Source: Vibrio hangzhouensis
GTDB lineage: Bacteria > Pseudomonadota > Gammaproteobacteria > Enterobacterales > Vibrionaceae
Length of the DNA stretch: 64,000 nt
Direction: 5' to 3'
Assembly (NCBI RefSeq): GCF_900107935.1
Contig: NZ_FNVG01000024.1
Coordinates: forward strand, 1 to 64,000
The translations under genes were made by a program, and so were the position numbers. Below the pieces are notes generated by a model. It worked only from the letters and a program-made list of their open reading frames with translations, was not told the origin of the DNA and did not search any database. Of this stretch, positions 53,097 through 62,258 are shown one piece after another (within the stretch, counting starts at the first letter, position 1; each line of letters starts with the position of its first letter).

Positions 53097-54364
53097 CCTT
53101 GGCCTACCTCAGGAAAAAACGACTGCGCTTTGACAAAGAAATTTTCATCACCAAAATTCCCAGATTTGAGTGCCAGAGACAGTTCACCATCGACTGACTT
53201 AACCCATGGGACGCCGGGTGCAATTTGAGGTCCGATATGAAACCCTTTAACCGCAAGGCTCTGTGTGACAACCCCTGAGGTTTCACCACCCGCCACGATG
53301 AAATTCCTTACTCCTTCCGTTTTCAATTTGATGGCCAATTCACTGAAGAAAGCTTCAACGGCATGACTGGACGCCTGAGCACCATATTTGTTTTGAATTG
53401 ACTTCAATGTATCGGCATTGGCTGTTGCGTAAACGAGCGGAGCAAGATCACTTTGAAGGTGAGTCATTACCCAATCGAACACTTCGCTGACATACTCTTT
53501 ATTGGCCAAACACGCTTCCACATCAATTGCAAAATGAGGGGCAACGGCTTTGTAAACGGACACTTGTTGATTGGTCATAACCGAACATGAACCCGAAAAA
53601 ACCACCGCTGGCGCTTTACCCGGATAGCCAGTCTGCTTCGCATCACTTTGGTCCTCTAACTGTGAGGACCAGTTTTTCGCCAGACCCGCTGCAAGTCCTG
53701 AACCACCAGTGACCAGCTTTATCGATTTGGCTGCCTGCCCCAGAATGTCCAGGTGTTGACTGTTCAGCGCATCGACGATCGCGTAATTGATTGTCTGGCT
53801 CTTCAGTTCCTCAAAGCGACGAACAACTGACTCCGGTCCATGCTCAATCGTTTGGTAAGACACTAAACCTGATTGCCCTTTCGACTGGGCATTCATCATT
53901 CTGAGCAAACTGGAGTCGGTCATCGGCGTAACGGGGTGATTGCGCATTCCCGACTCACAAAGTAACTCTTCAAACACAAACAAGTGACCGTTATAAACCG
54001 TGCGACCATTGACGGGTAATGCCGGACACACTAGCGTGAAACTTTCACCTAGCTCAGCCAGAAGCGCGTCCGTAACCGGACCAATATTGCCCTCTGAGGT
54101 ACTATCGAACGTAGAGCAATACTTGAAATAATACTGCTGACACCCTTTCGATTTCAGCCAGTTGAGCGCGGCCACCGATTGGTGAACCGCTTCCTGCACA
54201 GGACAGGAACGGGATTTCAGGCTAATGACCACCGCATCGGCGTCCACTTCCATTGATTCATCCGGAATACCGTTCAACTGAACGGTACGCATTCCATTTT
54301 CGACGAGAAAGCCAGCAATATCAGTGGCCCCTGTGAAATCATCAGCGATAACACCTAGCAACAT
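53093..54364 (-). CDS. otnK: 3-oxo-tetronate kinase (OtnK)
   Basis: 423 aa, DUF1537-type kinase. The N-terminal substrate domain opens with LLGVIADDFTGATDIAGF, and the ATP-binding half ends in FIVAGGETSGVVTQSL and IGPQIAPGVPWV. It phosphorylates 3-oxo-tetronate at C4. Placed between ltnD and otnC with 2-nt and overlapping junctions. Confidence 0.93.
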   Translation of the reverse strand: MLLGVIADDFTGATDIAGFLVENGMRTVQLNGIPDESMEVDADAVVISLKSRSCPVQEAVHQSVAALNWLKSKGCQQYYFKYCSTFDSTSEGNIGPVTDALLAELGESFTLVCPALPVNGRTVYNGHLFVFEELLCESGMRNHPVTPMTDSSLLRMMNAQSKGQSGLVSYQTIEHGPESVVRRFEELKSQTINYAIVDALNSQHLDILGQAAKSIKLVTGGSGLAAGLAKNWSSQLEDQSDAKQTGYPGKAPAVVFSGSCSVMTNQQVSVYKAVAPHFAIDVEACLANKEYVSEVFDWVMTHLQSDLAPLVYATANADTLKSIQNKYGAQASSHAVEAFFSELAIKLKTEGVRNFIVAGGETSGVVTQSLAVKGFHIGPQIAPGVPWVKSVDGELSLALKSGNFGDENFFVKAQSFFPEVGQG

Positions 54365-54366
54365 CG

Positions 54367-55275
54367 TTATTTCTCCGCCTTATCTACACCTGGTAACTTA
54401 ATACCATCGAAAATTTTGATGACGGCACTGTCATCTTCCTTGCCAAAACCTGCATTACTCGCACTGACGAACATATTCAGAGCGGCACTTGAGAGAGGCA
54501 GTGGGAATTTCAGCTCTTTGGCAGTATCTGAAACCAAATTTAGATCCTTAACAAAAATGTCAACCATAGACTTTGGCGTATAGTCTCCATCGACCACATG
54601 TTTCATCCGGTTCTCAAACATCCAGGAGTTACCCGCCGCATTCGTCACCACGTCGTACATCAAATCCAATGGAATGTCGGCTCTCGCAGCCAGTGCCATC
54701 GCTTCCGCACCCGCAGCGATATGAACACCAGCCAGCAATTGATGGATGATTTTCACTGTGGCACCCAAACCTATCGCCTCACCAATGTTGTAGACCTTAG
54801 AGGCTGTGGCCTTCAAAACAGGGTCTAGCAAGGCAAACGTTTCTTGGGCACCTGACGCCATAACGGTCATTTCACCTGCTTCTGCTTTTACAGCACCGCC
54901 TGACACCGGAGCATCAAGCATGAGCAATTCGTGCTCGGCCAATTTCGAGGCAATCTGCTTTGCGTCTTCCGCAGAAATTGTCGCTGATACTATGACGGGC
55001 GTATTGGGTTTTAGTGCCGCTGCAAGTCCCGTATCAAACAGAACCGTATTGACCTGCTGAGCGTTCACGACCAGCACCAACACCGAATCTAAATTTCTTG
55101 CATAGTCAACTGGATTGCCAGATACGGCGGTTGCACCGTAGGCTCCCAACTCTTCCAGTGCATTACGATTCAAGTCAAAACCATATACTTGCAGGCCAGC
55201 GCGGACACATGATTTGGCCGCACCCATCCCCATCGAACCTAATCCGATAACGCCAACAGATTGAATTTCCTTCAT
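54367..55275 (-). CDS. ltnD: L-threonate dehydrogenase (LtnD)
   Basis: 302 aa beta-hydroxyacid dehydrogenase. NAD site GVIGLGSMGMGAAKS; substrate motif DAPVSGGAVKAEAGEMTVMA; catalytic lysine in TVKIIHQLLAGVHIA. It oxidises threonate at C2/C3 for the kinase OtnK. As first gene of the operon it lies near the candidate DeoR operator at 55334-55350. A D-threonate or tetronate specificity is possible. Confidence 0.9.
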   Translation of the reverse strand: MKEIQSVGVIGLGSMGMGAAKSCVRAGLQVYGFDLNRNALEELGAYGATAVSGNPVDYARNLDSVLVLVVNAQQVNTVLFDTGLAAALKPNTPVIVSATISAEDAKQIASKLAEHELLMLDAPVSGGAVKAEAGEMTVMASGAQETFALLDPVLKATASKVYNIGEAIGLGATVKIIHQLLAGVHIAAGAEAMALAARADIPLDLMYDVVTNAAGNSWMFENRMKHVVDGDYTPKSMVDIFVKDLNLVSDTAKELKFPLPLSSAALNMFVSASNAGFGKEDDSAVIKIFDGIKLPGVDKAEK

Positions 55276-55333
55276 AATTGCAGAGCCTTCTTGGTAATAT
55301 TCAATTTAAAGTTTTGTTAAATCTTGTTCATGT

Positions 55334-55350
55334 TTGTGATTATATGTGAA
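55334..55350 (+). promoter_or_regulatory. Candidate DeoR operator, ltnD side
   Basis: TTGTGATTATATGTGAA, 58 bp upstream of the ltnD start. It matches at 15 of 17 positions the minus-strand reading of 55488-55504. Each is a TGTGA pair one helical turn apart. Confidence 0.6.
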
Positions 55351-55487
55351 GCAATAAATTTCAACCTAGCTCCAAATCACACTTTTAACATTAATTCACA
55401 ATAATTATCAGAATACCTCTTTTGAGGGGGACTGAGAGGGCAAAGTGAGTTGCCAAAGGGCAATAATAGATAAATAGCCAACATGAT

Positions 55488-55504
55488 TTCACAGATATTC
55501 ACAA
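55488..55504 (-). promoter_or_regulatory. Candidate DeoR operator, regulator side
   Basis: Minus-strand reading TTGTGAATATCTGTGAA, 53 bp upstream of the deoR-type gene. It is the inverted partner of 55334-55350. Together they could hold a repression loop over the divergent promoters. Confidence 0.6.
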
Positions 55505-55556
55505 GCAAGGGGAATACTGTTAGGATAACTGGACGTAACGTATTGAAGGAAAAGTC

Positions 55557-56333
55557 ATGATCCCAGCTGAACGACAACGAACTATTTTGTCACTGTTGTC
55601 ACACCAAGAAGTGATAAGTATCTCTGAACTGGTCGAACACTTAAACGTTTCGCATATGACGATTCGCCGCGATATCATGAAGCTTGAATCATCTGGTAAG
55701 GTCATCTCCGTATCCGGCGGCGTTCAACTGGCACAGGCCATTCATAGTGAGCTCTCTCATGATGCTAAAGTGGAACAGCAAGCCAGTGAAAAAGCACTGA
55801 TTGGAAAGATAGCCGCTTCGCTTATCGAGCCTGATGCAACTGTCTATCTGGATGCGGGCACGACTTCTCTCGAAATAGCACATCAAATTGCCTCCCGAGA
55901 TGACTTGTTGGTCATTACCAATGACTTTTCGGTAGCCGGTTACCTGATGAACTATGGTCAATGTGAAATCTATCATACGGGCGGCAAAATCGATCGCGAA
56001 AACCACTCCAGTGTTGGCGGGAAAGTGGCGGAGTTTCTTTCTGGAATGAATATTGATGTTGCATTTGTCTCTACCTCATCCTGGAACCTGAAGGGACTTT
56101 CCACGCCTAATGAAGGAAAAGTCGCGGTAAAACAAGCTATCGCAAAAGCGGCACAAACCAGTTATTTGATTTCTGACTCCACAAAATATGGTCGTATCGC
56201 CAGTTTCCACGCACTTGATCTCGATAAACTCGACGGCATCATCACAGATCCTCATTTACCTGATTGGGTTGAGCAGGAAATTACCGATAAGGGACTCAAC
56301 GTTTATACCAGATTACATCGGATGAGCTCGTGA
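55557..56333 (+). CDS. DeoR-family transcriptional regulator of the otn locus
   Basis: 258 aa. Helix-turn-helix IPAERQRTILSLLSHQEVIS with SELVEHLNVSHMTIRRDI; the sugar-phosphate-sensing domain has VYLDAGTTSLEIAHQI and VAFVSTSSWNLKGLS. GAAGGAAAAG lies upstream. It is divergent from the ltnD operon and probably represses it, with a pathway sugar phosphate as inducer. Confidence 0.92.
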   Translation: MIPAERQRTILSLLSHQEVISISELVEHLNVSHMTIRRDIMKLESSGKVISVSGGVQLAQAIHSELSHDAKVEQQASEKALIGKIAASLIEPDATVYLDAGTTSLEIAHQIASRDDLLVITNDFSVAGYLMNYGQCEIYHTGGKIDRENHSSVGGKVAEFLSGMNIDVAFVSTSSWNLKGLSTPNEGKVAVKQAIAKAAQTSYLISDSTKYGRIASFHALDLDKLDGIITDPHLPDWVEQEITDKGLNVYTRLHRMSS

Positions 56334-56375
56334 TCAACCTTGTTCCCTAAGGCGGAGTGGTTCATTTGTCCCCAG

Positions 56376-57422
56376 TTATCCCCGATTGCCGTTTAGCGCC
56401 TTTTTCATCACCCGAAACCACAGTGGTGGCAGCAATGCTAACAGAACCAGAGACGCATATCCGAATGGCAACTTAGGTGCCGACGTCTGGTCTTCAAGCA
56501 GATAGAAAGGCTTATTAGCATGCATATGATGGTCACTGTGCCTGGGCAACTGAAACAAGATATAGCCGGATAATAAATGATTGCTGTCCCAGGAGTGTTG
56601 GTATCCCACAGGTTCGTAATGTCGCTCATTGCGCACCTTGCGGGTCAGGCCGTAGTGCTCAATGTAGTTGACCATCTCCAGCATACACATGGCAACAAAG
56701 CCCTGAAGGATAAAATAAATAAGCCCCCACAATCCAAGCAAATAAGTTGCGCACACCATCCATAGCAGGGTCAATGCCTGCCAGAGGTAATACTCGTAGC
56801 CAAAATACTGGAGTTTGGAACGGAACTTTTTTTGCAGTTTTAGAGCTTTTCTCTGATTTCCCCATAGGGCAGGCAAGACAAAGGCATAAAATGATACTCC
56901 GGTTGGGGCGGACGATGGGTCGTTTTTTGTGGCAACGTCCTTGTGGTGACCAAAAACGTGTTCGATTTTAAATCCACCATAACCGCTCAGCGACAACAGC
57001 ACTCCAGCAATGGTTTTTGGAAAATGATGACGCTTGTGCAGCAATTCGTGAGCGGCATTAATACCAAATGTACCGTTGATTACGCCCATACTAACAACAG
57101 TGGTCAACGCCGCGAAATAATCCCCATGTTGCCAAAGCGACAAGCTATACCATGCCCCCCAAATCAGCACCAAGACCAACAGTGGCAATACCAAAATCGG
57201 TAGAGTACGGAGAACACCAGGGGAATCGGGATAATCTGGAGGCAGTTCGCCACCTCGTGTCAGTTCATCGACAACAGGTAGCACCACAAACAAAACAATC
57301 AGCGTGCTCAATGCGGTTGGCCAGGGAGAGCGCCAGATTGCATTCACAGCCAATGGTACCACCATGACAAGAAGTGGTAACAAAGCCAACAGCCACTTTT
57401 TCGTCCATTTAAGTTGTTCCAT
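56376..57422 (-). CDS. AlkB-type integral membrane hydroxylase (alkane 1-monooxygenase-like)
   Basis: 348 aa from the ATG at 57422 (MEQLKWTKKW), with GGGGATG upstream. About six membrane helices. All histidine boxes are present: AAHELLHKRHH, EHVFGHHKDVAT, NYIEHYGL and LPRHSDHHMHANKPF. Such di-iron enzymes hydroxylate alkanes or other terminal methyl groups. No rubredoxin or its reductase is adjacent, so the electron source is not encoded here and the substrate is uncertain. The neighbour at 57518-58465 is DUF3179. Confidence 0.9.
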   Translation of the reverse strand: MEQLKWTKKWLLALLPLLVMVVPLAVNAIWRSPWPTALSTLIVLFVVLPVVDELTRGGELPPDYPDSPGVLRTLPILVLPLLVLVLIWGAWYSLSLWQHGDYFAALTTVVSMGVINGTFGINAAHELLHKRHHFPKTIAGVLLSLSGYGGFKIEHVFGHHKDVATKNDPSSAPTGVSFYAFVLPALWGNQRKALKLQKKFRSKLQYFGYEYYLWQALTLLWMVCATYLLGLWGLIYFILQGFVAMCMLEMVNYIEHYGLTRKVRNERHYEPVGYQHSWDSNHLLSGYILFQLPRHSDHHMHANKPFYLLEDQTSAPKLPFGYASLVLLALLPPLWFRVMKKALNGNRG

Positions 57423-57517
57423 TTCATCCCCTTTACACTTGTTGTTTGAGTGTAGCTGATGAAATCTCACATGGTGTGTGAACCTTGCACACCACGGATG
57501 GCTGCCCTATCCCGCTA

Positions 57518-58465
57518 TTATTGTGCCCGATATATCTCGGTGTCTGGATAAAACGCGTACCAGGCAAACCAGAATAGCAGCGTAGAAGGCACAACTTGTT
57601 GATCTTCGTCCGTGATCCAGGCTGACTGATTTTCTGCATCCCAGTGGACGGTGTATTGAGTGTTCTCAATGGCTACGTTGAATTGTGGTCTGCGCTGTTT
57701 GGTTAGCTCACTAAACGGAAAAGCGATGAAAGACTGCTTCACTTTTACACCCATGACCATCTCTTTGGGGTGGTACAGATCGGGAGCCTGATTCGCAACC
57801 GGAAAATACAGCGCAGCATTTTTTGCGTATCCCGCATACGGGTCTCGGTCATAATTGCGCCTGAAACCCGTGTCGACCGATAACACCAGGGAATCCGGAT
57901 GACGCTCAACCCACCCGCTCCATCGCGTCAGCGTGAGTGGCACCTGTTTCAGCTTGCGACCTACATGCGGGCCTGAAATCGCCTCTCCGTGAATTTGCGA
58001 CCATAATGACTCTGTTGCTCTGTCGTACATCAACACATCAGAGTTATACAACAACCCAGAAACACCAAAGCTAAAATTGGTTTGCCTGACATCACCGGAA
58101 AAGCTCTCAAATGCCATGCCACTTCCGCACAGCGGACAGTAGCTAATCAAGTAGTGCGTCTCTCCGATACGATCATTAACAATTTCATGCCAGTTGAGTA
58201 TTCGCAGAGGATAAGCTTTGGCAACCCCGTCTACATTCAATCCCAGTACAATATCGTCGCTGCGCAAGTAACTAGCGGCAGCTGCCGACACAAACTTAGG
58301 GTTATCGATCGCTGGAATGCCATCTCTGGGCGGGCCACCTCTCTGAATTAGGCTCTGAGGTACTGAGGTATTATCCAGATTGAAACCGTTGAGTGTGATT
58401 GCAAGCGAGGTTATCGGTGTCAGAAATAAGATCCAAAACCACAGTTGTCTGCAGCCATACGACAT
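57518..58465 (-). CDS. DUF3179 secreted protein
   Basis: 315 aa with a signal peptide (LWFWILFLTPITSLAITL). The family motifs are clear: YPLRILNWHEIVND, YCPLCGSGMAFE, YNSDVLMYDRATESLWSQ and TGFRRNYDRDPYAGY. The paired cysteines may bind metal or form a redox disulfide. Function unknown. It lies just upstream of the AlkB-like gene on the same strand, 95 bp away. Confidence 0.85.
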   Translation of the reverse strand: MSYGCRQLWFWILFLTPITSLAITLNGFNLDNTSVPQSLIQRGGPPRDGIPAIDNPKFVSAAAASYLRSDDIVLGLNVDGVAKAYPLRILNWHEIVNDRIGETHYLISYCPLCGSGMAFESFSGDVRQTNFSFGVSGLLYNSDVLMYDRATESLWSQIHGEAISGPHVGRKLKQVPLTLTRWSGWVERHPDSLVLSVDTGFRRNYDRDPYAGYAKNAALYFPVANQAPDLYHPKEMVMGVKVKQSFIAFPFSELTKQRRPQFNVAIENTQYTVHWDAENQSAWITDEDQQVVPSTLLFWFAWYAFYPDTEIYRAQ

Positions 58466-58538
58466 AATGTGACTCCTCCTGGAGACTTCGAATAGCTAAA
58501 CAGACCGCCGAACCAAGCGGTAACTTTCACCACGGCAT

Positions 58539-58985
58539 TCATTGCTGCTGCTGGTACAGACTCACAAATTCATTGTAGCGGGCACGATTCAGGCCCTTGT
58601 CGCTGTAGCCTGTGCGTGACTGAGAGCGGTAATGCAATACACCATTTTCAGTGTCAAAATAGAGTTCAACATCATCGTGAAATTTCATGGTTGGGGTCGT
58701 AAAGACAACATGCATGTAATCGCCCTCATCCGTTATCACCTCATTCCCCGTCATCTTGTTAAGGACCGCCATCACTCTCTTTTTGGCTTTGTCCGCGTCG
58801 TCGAAACTGATTGATTCAACACGCTTTTCACTGTCGTCGGTTTGCGAAGACACTGCGTTCGGCGTCGAAGGCATAGGTGCCAACTTGCCTTCCTCTACCC
58901 CAATATACGATGGCACGGTGTTGTTTTTGTAAAACATGTAAGCGATAACCACAACGATCAGCGTAGTGATGATTTTGGACAACAT
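58539..58985 (-). CDS. DUF1499 membrane-anchored protein
   Basis: 148 aa from the ATG at 58985 (MLSKIITTLIVVV), supported by AGGA eight bases upstream. One N-terminal membrane helix, then a variable linker and the DUF1499 domain (MHVVFTTPTMKFHDDVELYFD, VLHYRSQSRTGYSDKGLNR). Probably periplasmic; function unknown. Confidence 0.85.
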   Translation of the reverse strand: MLSKIITTLIVVVIAYMFYKNNTVPSYIGVEEGKLAPMPSTPNAVSSQTDDSEKRVESISFDDADKAKKRVMAVLNKMTGNEVITDEGDYMHVVFTTPTMKFHDDVELYFDTENGVLHYRSQSRTGYSDKGLNRARYNEFVSLYQQQQ

Positions 58986-59158
58986 AGCTATTCCTTTTTT
59001 TATGCATGCTATCAATACATTACACACAAAATCCAAATACGGTCAAATAATCCGGGTGGCCATAGCAACATAATATAGGCCTCAAGGCTGCGTTGTCATC
59101 GCCCTATCACTACATCGTTTTCATCCGTTCCGCGTTTACTTCGTTTTCGCAATGCAAC

Positions 59159-59174
59159 TGTGACAAACATCAAA
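59159..59174 (+). promoter_or_regulatory. CRP-like site upstream of scrA
   Basis: TGTGA-CAAACA-TCAAA, left half perfect, right half four of five. With a -10 at 59191-59196 its centre falls roughly 37-41 bp before the start of transcription, a class II position. Confidence 0.5.
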
Positions 59175-59231
59175 TGAATGAATAAAAAACTATACTAATA
59201 CAGAAGATCTTCTTGATCGTTTAAGATGAAT

Positions 59232-59286
59232 ATGAAAACCTTACCACATTGAACATGAAAACCTTTTCATGTCATGTGAAAACCTT
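59232..59286 (+). promoter_or_regulatory. Sucrose repressor operators
   Basis: RTGAAAACCTT recurs at 59232-59242, 59255-59265 and 59276-59286. The middle copy lies in a perfect palindrome, CATGAAAA-CC-TTTTCATG (59254-59271), of LacI-family form. The others are half or imperfect sites about two helical turns away. Confidence 0.75.
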
Positions 59287-59315
59287 TTCCTATAACAAGC
59301 ATCAGGATAGAGCAA

Positions 59316-60689
59316 ATGAACAATAAAATAGCAGCCCGTCTACTCGAGGCTCTTGGAGGCAAAGACAACATTCGCGCCCTAGAGCATTGTGCTACCCGAC
59401 TTCGTGTCGTGGTCAAGGACGATACTTTGTTGAATGAGGAGCAAATCAAGTCCACAGATAAAGTGGCTGGTTACTTTTTTCAGTCTGGACAGCACCAAAT
59501 CATTTTGGGTACCGGTCTTGTTAATCAGATTTTCGCTCTGATTCAACAGCAGTTGGACGGCGAACTGGAAAGTGCCAAAGGTGCTGCCTACGACAATATG
59601 AGCGTATTCCAAAAAGCCCTACGATCTCTTGCAGACGTGTTTATTCCTCTGATCCCTGTGCTTGTTGCTACAGGTCTGTTTATGGGACTTCGAGGTTTTG
59701 CACAACAGTTGGGTTACACCTTCTCACCAGAACTGTTGACCATGACTCAGGTCGTAACGGATACTGTCTTTATCTTCTTGCCAGCACTTGTAGTGTGGTC
59801 GGCATTCAAACGCTTTGGTGGCACGCCCGTTATTGGTATGGTTCTCGGCCTGATGCTTATAGCACCTATGCTGCCAAACGCCTGGGATGTTGCCAGCGGC
59901 AACGCGGAGATGCTAAGCATTGGTATGTTCAAGATCCAGGGTTTCCAGGGCACTATCATCCCTGCTTTGATTGTCGGTATTCTGGGTGCAAACCTGGAGC
60001 GCTGGATCAATACTTGGATGCCGTCGGTCGTCTCACTTATCTTTACTCCTTTCCTGACGATCACTATTGGTATGCTGGCGGGTCTGTTCATCATAGGTCC
60101 TATGTTTAACATTGTTGAGCACGGCGTGATGGTGTCTGTTGAGTCACTTATCAATCTGCCTATGGGTATTGGTGGTGCGATCTTTGGTGGTCTGCAGCAA
60201 GTATTGACCGTAACGGGGCTGCATCACAGCTTGATGGTCGTGGAACTGAACTTCCTGTCGACAATTAAGATTAACCCACTGAACGCACTGATTACCGCTT
60301 CGATGGCAGGTCAGGCAGGTGCTGCGATTGCTTACACAATGTCTCTCAAAGACAAGAAGCAAAAAGCACTGAACTACTCCTCTATCGTTCCATGTTTCTT
60401 TGGTATCACAGAACCACTGCTGTTCGGTGTCACTCTGACTAACAGTAAAGTGTTCGCTGCTGGTATCGCAGGTGGTGCTATCGCGGGTGCCTTCGCAACC
60501 ATTATGAACATTGCACCTTCTGTAATGGGCGTCACCTTCATCCCGGCAATTCCGGCTTACCTTGGCAACGGGCTTGGTATGTACCTGGTGATGATTGTGG
60601 TCGGCATGGGCAGTGCGGCGCTGATCACCAGAACAGTGGTAAAGCCAACTGAAAACAAAAGCAAAATGACTGTCGCTCTAGACAAGTAA
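59316..60689 (+). CDS. scrA: Sucrose-specific PTS EIIBC
   Basis: 457 aa. The EIIB domain at the N-terminus has the phosphorylated cysteine in ALEHCATRLRVVV; the EIIC domain follows with about ten helices (DVFIPLIPVLVATGLFMGL, FFGITEPLLFGVTL). It imports and phosphorylates sucrose to sucrose 6-phosphate. It requires a separate EIIA (Crr). AGGATAGAG precedes the ATG. The downstream hydrolase and LacI regulator confirm the substrate. Confidence 0.93.
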   Translation: MNNKIAARLLEALGGKDNIRALEHCATRLRVVVKDDTLLNEEQIKSTDKVAGYFFQSGQHQIILGTGLVNQIFALIQQQLDGELESAKGAAYDNMSVFQKALRSLADVFIPLIPVLVATGLFMGLRGFAQQLGYTFSPELLTMTQVVTDTVFIFLPALVVWSAFKRFGGTPVIGMVLGLMLIAPMLPNAWDVASGNAEMLSIGMFKIQGFQGTIIPALIVGILGANLERWINTWMPSVVSLIFTPFLTITIGMLAGLFIIGPMFNIVEHGVMVSVESLINLPMGIGGAIFGGLQQVLTVTGLHHSLMVVELNFLSTIKINPLNALITASMAGQAGAAIAYTMSLKDKKQKALNYSSIVPCFFGITEPLLFGVTLTNSKVFAAGIAGGAIAGAFATIMNIAPSVMGVTFIPAIPAYLGNGLGMYLVMIVVGMGSAALITRTVVKPTENKSKMTVALDK

Positions 60690-60702
60690 ACCACCCCCAT
60701 TT

Positions 60703-60732
60703 GGCGGTGGCAGCGAAGCCACCGCCTTTTTT
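60703..60732 (+). terminator. Terminator between scrA and scrB
   Basis: GGCGGTGGC pairs with GCCACCGCC across AGCGAA and is followed by T6. Confidence 0.9.
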
Positions 60733-60797
60733 AATTCAACTGACTTTGACAAGTGCAATGTCTGTTTCAAGTCCAACTACTGAGTGTATTAAGAATA

Positions 60798-62240
60798 ATG
60801 ACTTCACTAGAACTGTGCTCACAAAGCGAATTATCAGTGCCGAAACAAAGCCACACTGACCACTTGCGCCCACGGTTTCACCTAACTGCACCGTATGGAC
60901 TTATCAATGATCCAAACGGCTTTATTGAGTACGATGGCCAGTTCCATCTGTTTTTTCAATGGAATCCTAACGCCTGCGAACATGGTGCCAAGTACTGGGG
61001 TCATAGCACCAGTCAAGATCTCTTCAACTGGACGTTACAACCGGACGCACTAAAGCCGGATCACAGTTATGACCAGCATGGTTGCTACTCCGGAAGCGCG
61101 TTTGTTCTCGACGACCAACTGCACCTTTTTTATACCGGTAACGTCAAAACCAGCGATGGTACGCGCCTGTCAACCCAATGCCTGGCGAAAGCGACCGATG
61201 AAAGCAATCAACAATTCACAAAACTTGGGCCCGTCATTGAAAAGCATCCTGAAGGCTACACCGCCCACTTTCGCGATCCTAAGATCTGGAGCCATGACGG
61301 CCTCTGGTACTGCGTGATTGGTGCACAGACCACAGAAGAGCTTGGACAAGTCTTATTATATCGCTCTGAAGACGCGCACAACTGGCAGTTTCTTGGCCCC
61401 ATTGCCGGTAACAAGATTAATGATGTGAGCGGTTTTGGCTACATGTTTGAATGCCCTGATTTATTTCATCTGGGTAATTCGGATGTATTGATTGGCTGCC
61501 CTCAGGGAATCGAACCTGACGGTTTCCATTTTGAAAGCAAACACAACAACGGTTATTTCATTGGCAAACTTGACTATGCATCAGCCACCTACAGCCATGG
61601 CTCGTTCAAGCCGTTAGACCAGGGATTCGAATTTTATGCGCCTCAAACCACAGGAGCGTCGGACGGGAGGCGCCTACTCAGTGCCTGGATTGGCATACCC
61701 GATGAAGATGAACAGCCCACCACCGACAATGACTGGATCCACGCCCTGTCTCTGGTAAGAGAACTGACGGTGAGAAACGGTAAAATGTATCAGCTTCCCG
61801 CCAGAGAGCATGCACGCTTACGCGGGCAAGAGTCCGGCTTTGAAGATATTCAACTGTCGAGCGAAAGCAACATCTCTATAGAGAGTAAGCACTGCTTTGA
61901 ACTGCTGCTTGATGTGGAACAGATAGCCAGTGAGTTTACCCTGAAACTGGCGGATGAAGGGGACAGTTGGGTGGCACTTCGCTACGATCCACAGACATCC
62001 ATCATGACTTTGGATCGCACCCAAAACAGCTATCTGCCAGGCATGAGGAAATGTCAGTTGTCTAGTGGTGAAAAGCTCAGCCTTCAGGTATTTTTTGACC
62101 AGTCAATTATCGAAATATTCGTCAATCATGGTGAGGAAGTCTTTACTTCGCGGGTTTTCCCAACTAGTAACCAGTCAAAAATCACCCTCGAAACAGGAAA
62201 GTCATGTATAATCAGGAGCTTTGTAAAATACGATTATTAA
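60798..62240 (+). CDS. scrB: Sucrose-6-phosphate hydrolase (GH32)
   Basis: 480 aa from the ATG at 60798 (MTSLELCSQSE); the frame opens at a GTG at 60753. Five-bladed GH32 propeller: LINDPNGFIEYDGQFHLFFQ (nucleophile D), FRDPKIW (transition-state D) and FECPDLFHLG (acid E), followed by a beta-sandwich (FFDQSIIEIFVNHGEEVFTS). It splits sucrose 6-phosphate into glucose 6-phosphate and fructose. A strong terminator separates it from scrA, so it may have a further promoter. Confidence 0.94.
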   Translation: MTSLELCSQSELSVPKQSHTDHLRPRFHLTAPYGLINDPNGFIEYDGQFHLFFQWNPNACEHGAKYWGHSTSQDLFNWTLQPDALKPDHSYDQHGCYSGSAFVLDDQLHLFYTGNVKTSDGTRLSTQCLAKATDESNQQFTKLGPVIEKHPEGYTAHFRDPKIWSHDGLWYCVIGAQTTEELGQVLLYRSEDAHNWQFLGPIAGNKINDVSGFGYMFECPDLFHLGNSDVLIGCPQGIEPDGFHFESKHNNGYFIGKLDYASATYSHGSFKPLDQGFEFYAPQTTGASDGRRLLSAWIGIPDEDEQPTTDNDWIHALSLVRELTVRNGKMYQLPAREHARLRGQESGFEDIQLSSESNISIESKHCFELLLDVEQIASEFTLKLADEGDSWVALRYDPQTSIMTLDRTQNSYLPGMRKCQLSSGEKLSLQVFFDQSIIEIFVNHGEEVFTSRVFPTSNQSKITLETGKSCIIRSFVKYDY

Positions 62241-62258
62241 GCTGAAGGAACATGGGAA

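Larger units (their letters stand above)
58986..59315. other. scr control region
   Basis: About 330 bp with no gene. It carries a CRP-like site, a TATACT -10 candidate (59191-59196) and three copies of the RTGAAAACCTT operator motif before scrA. Confidence 0.7.
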
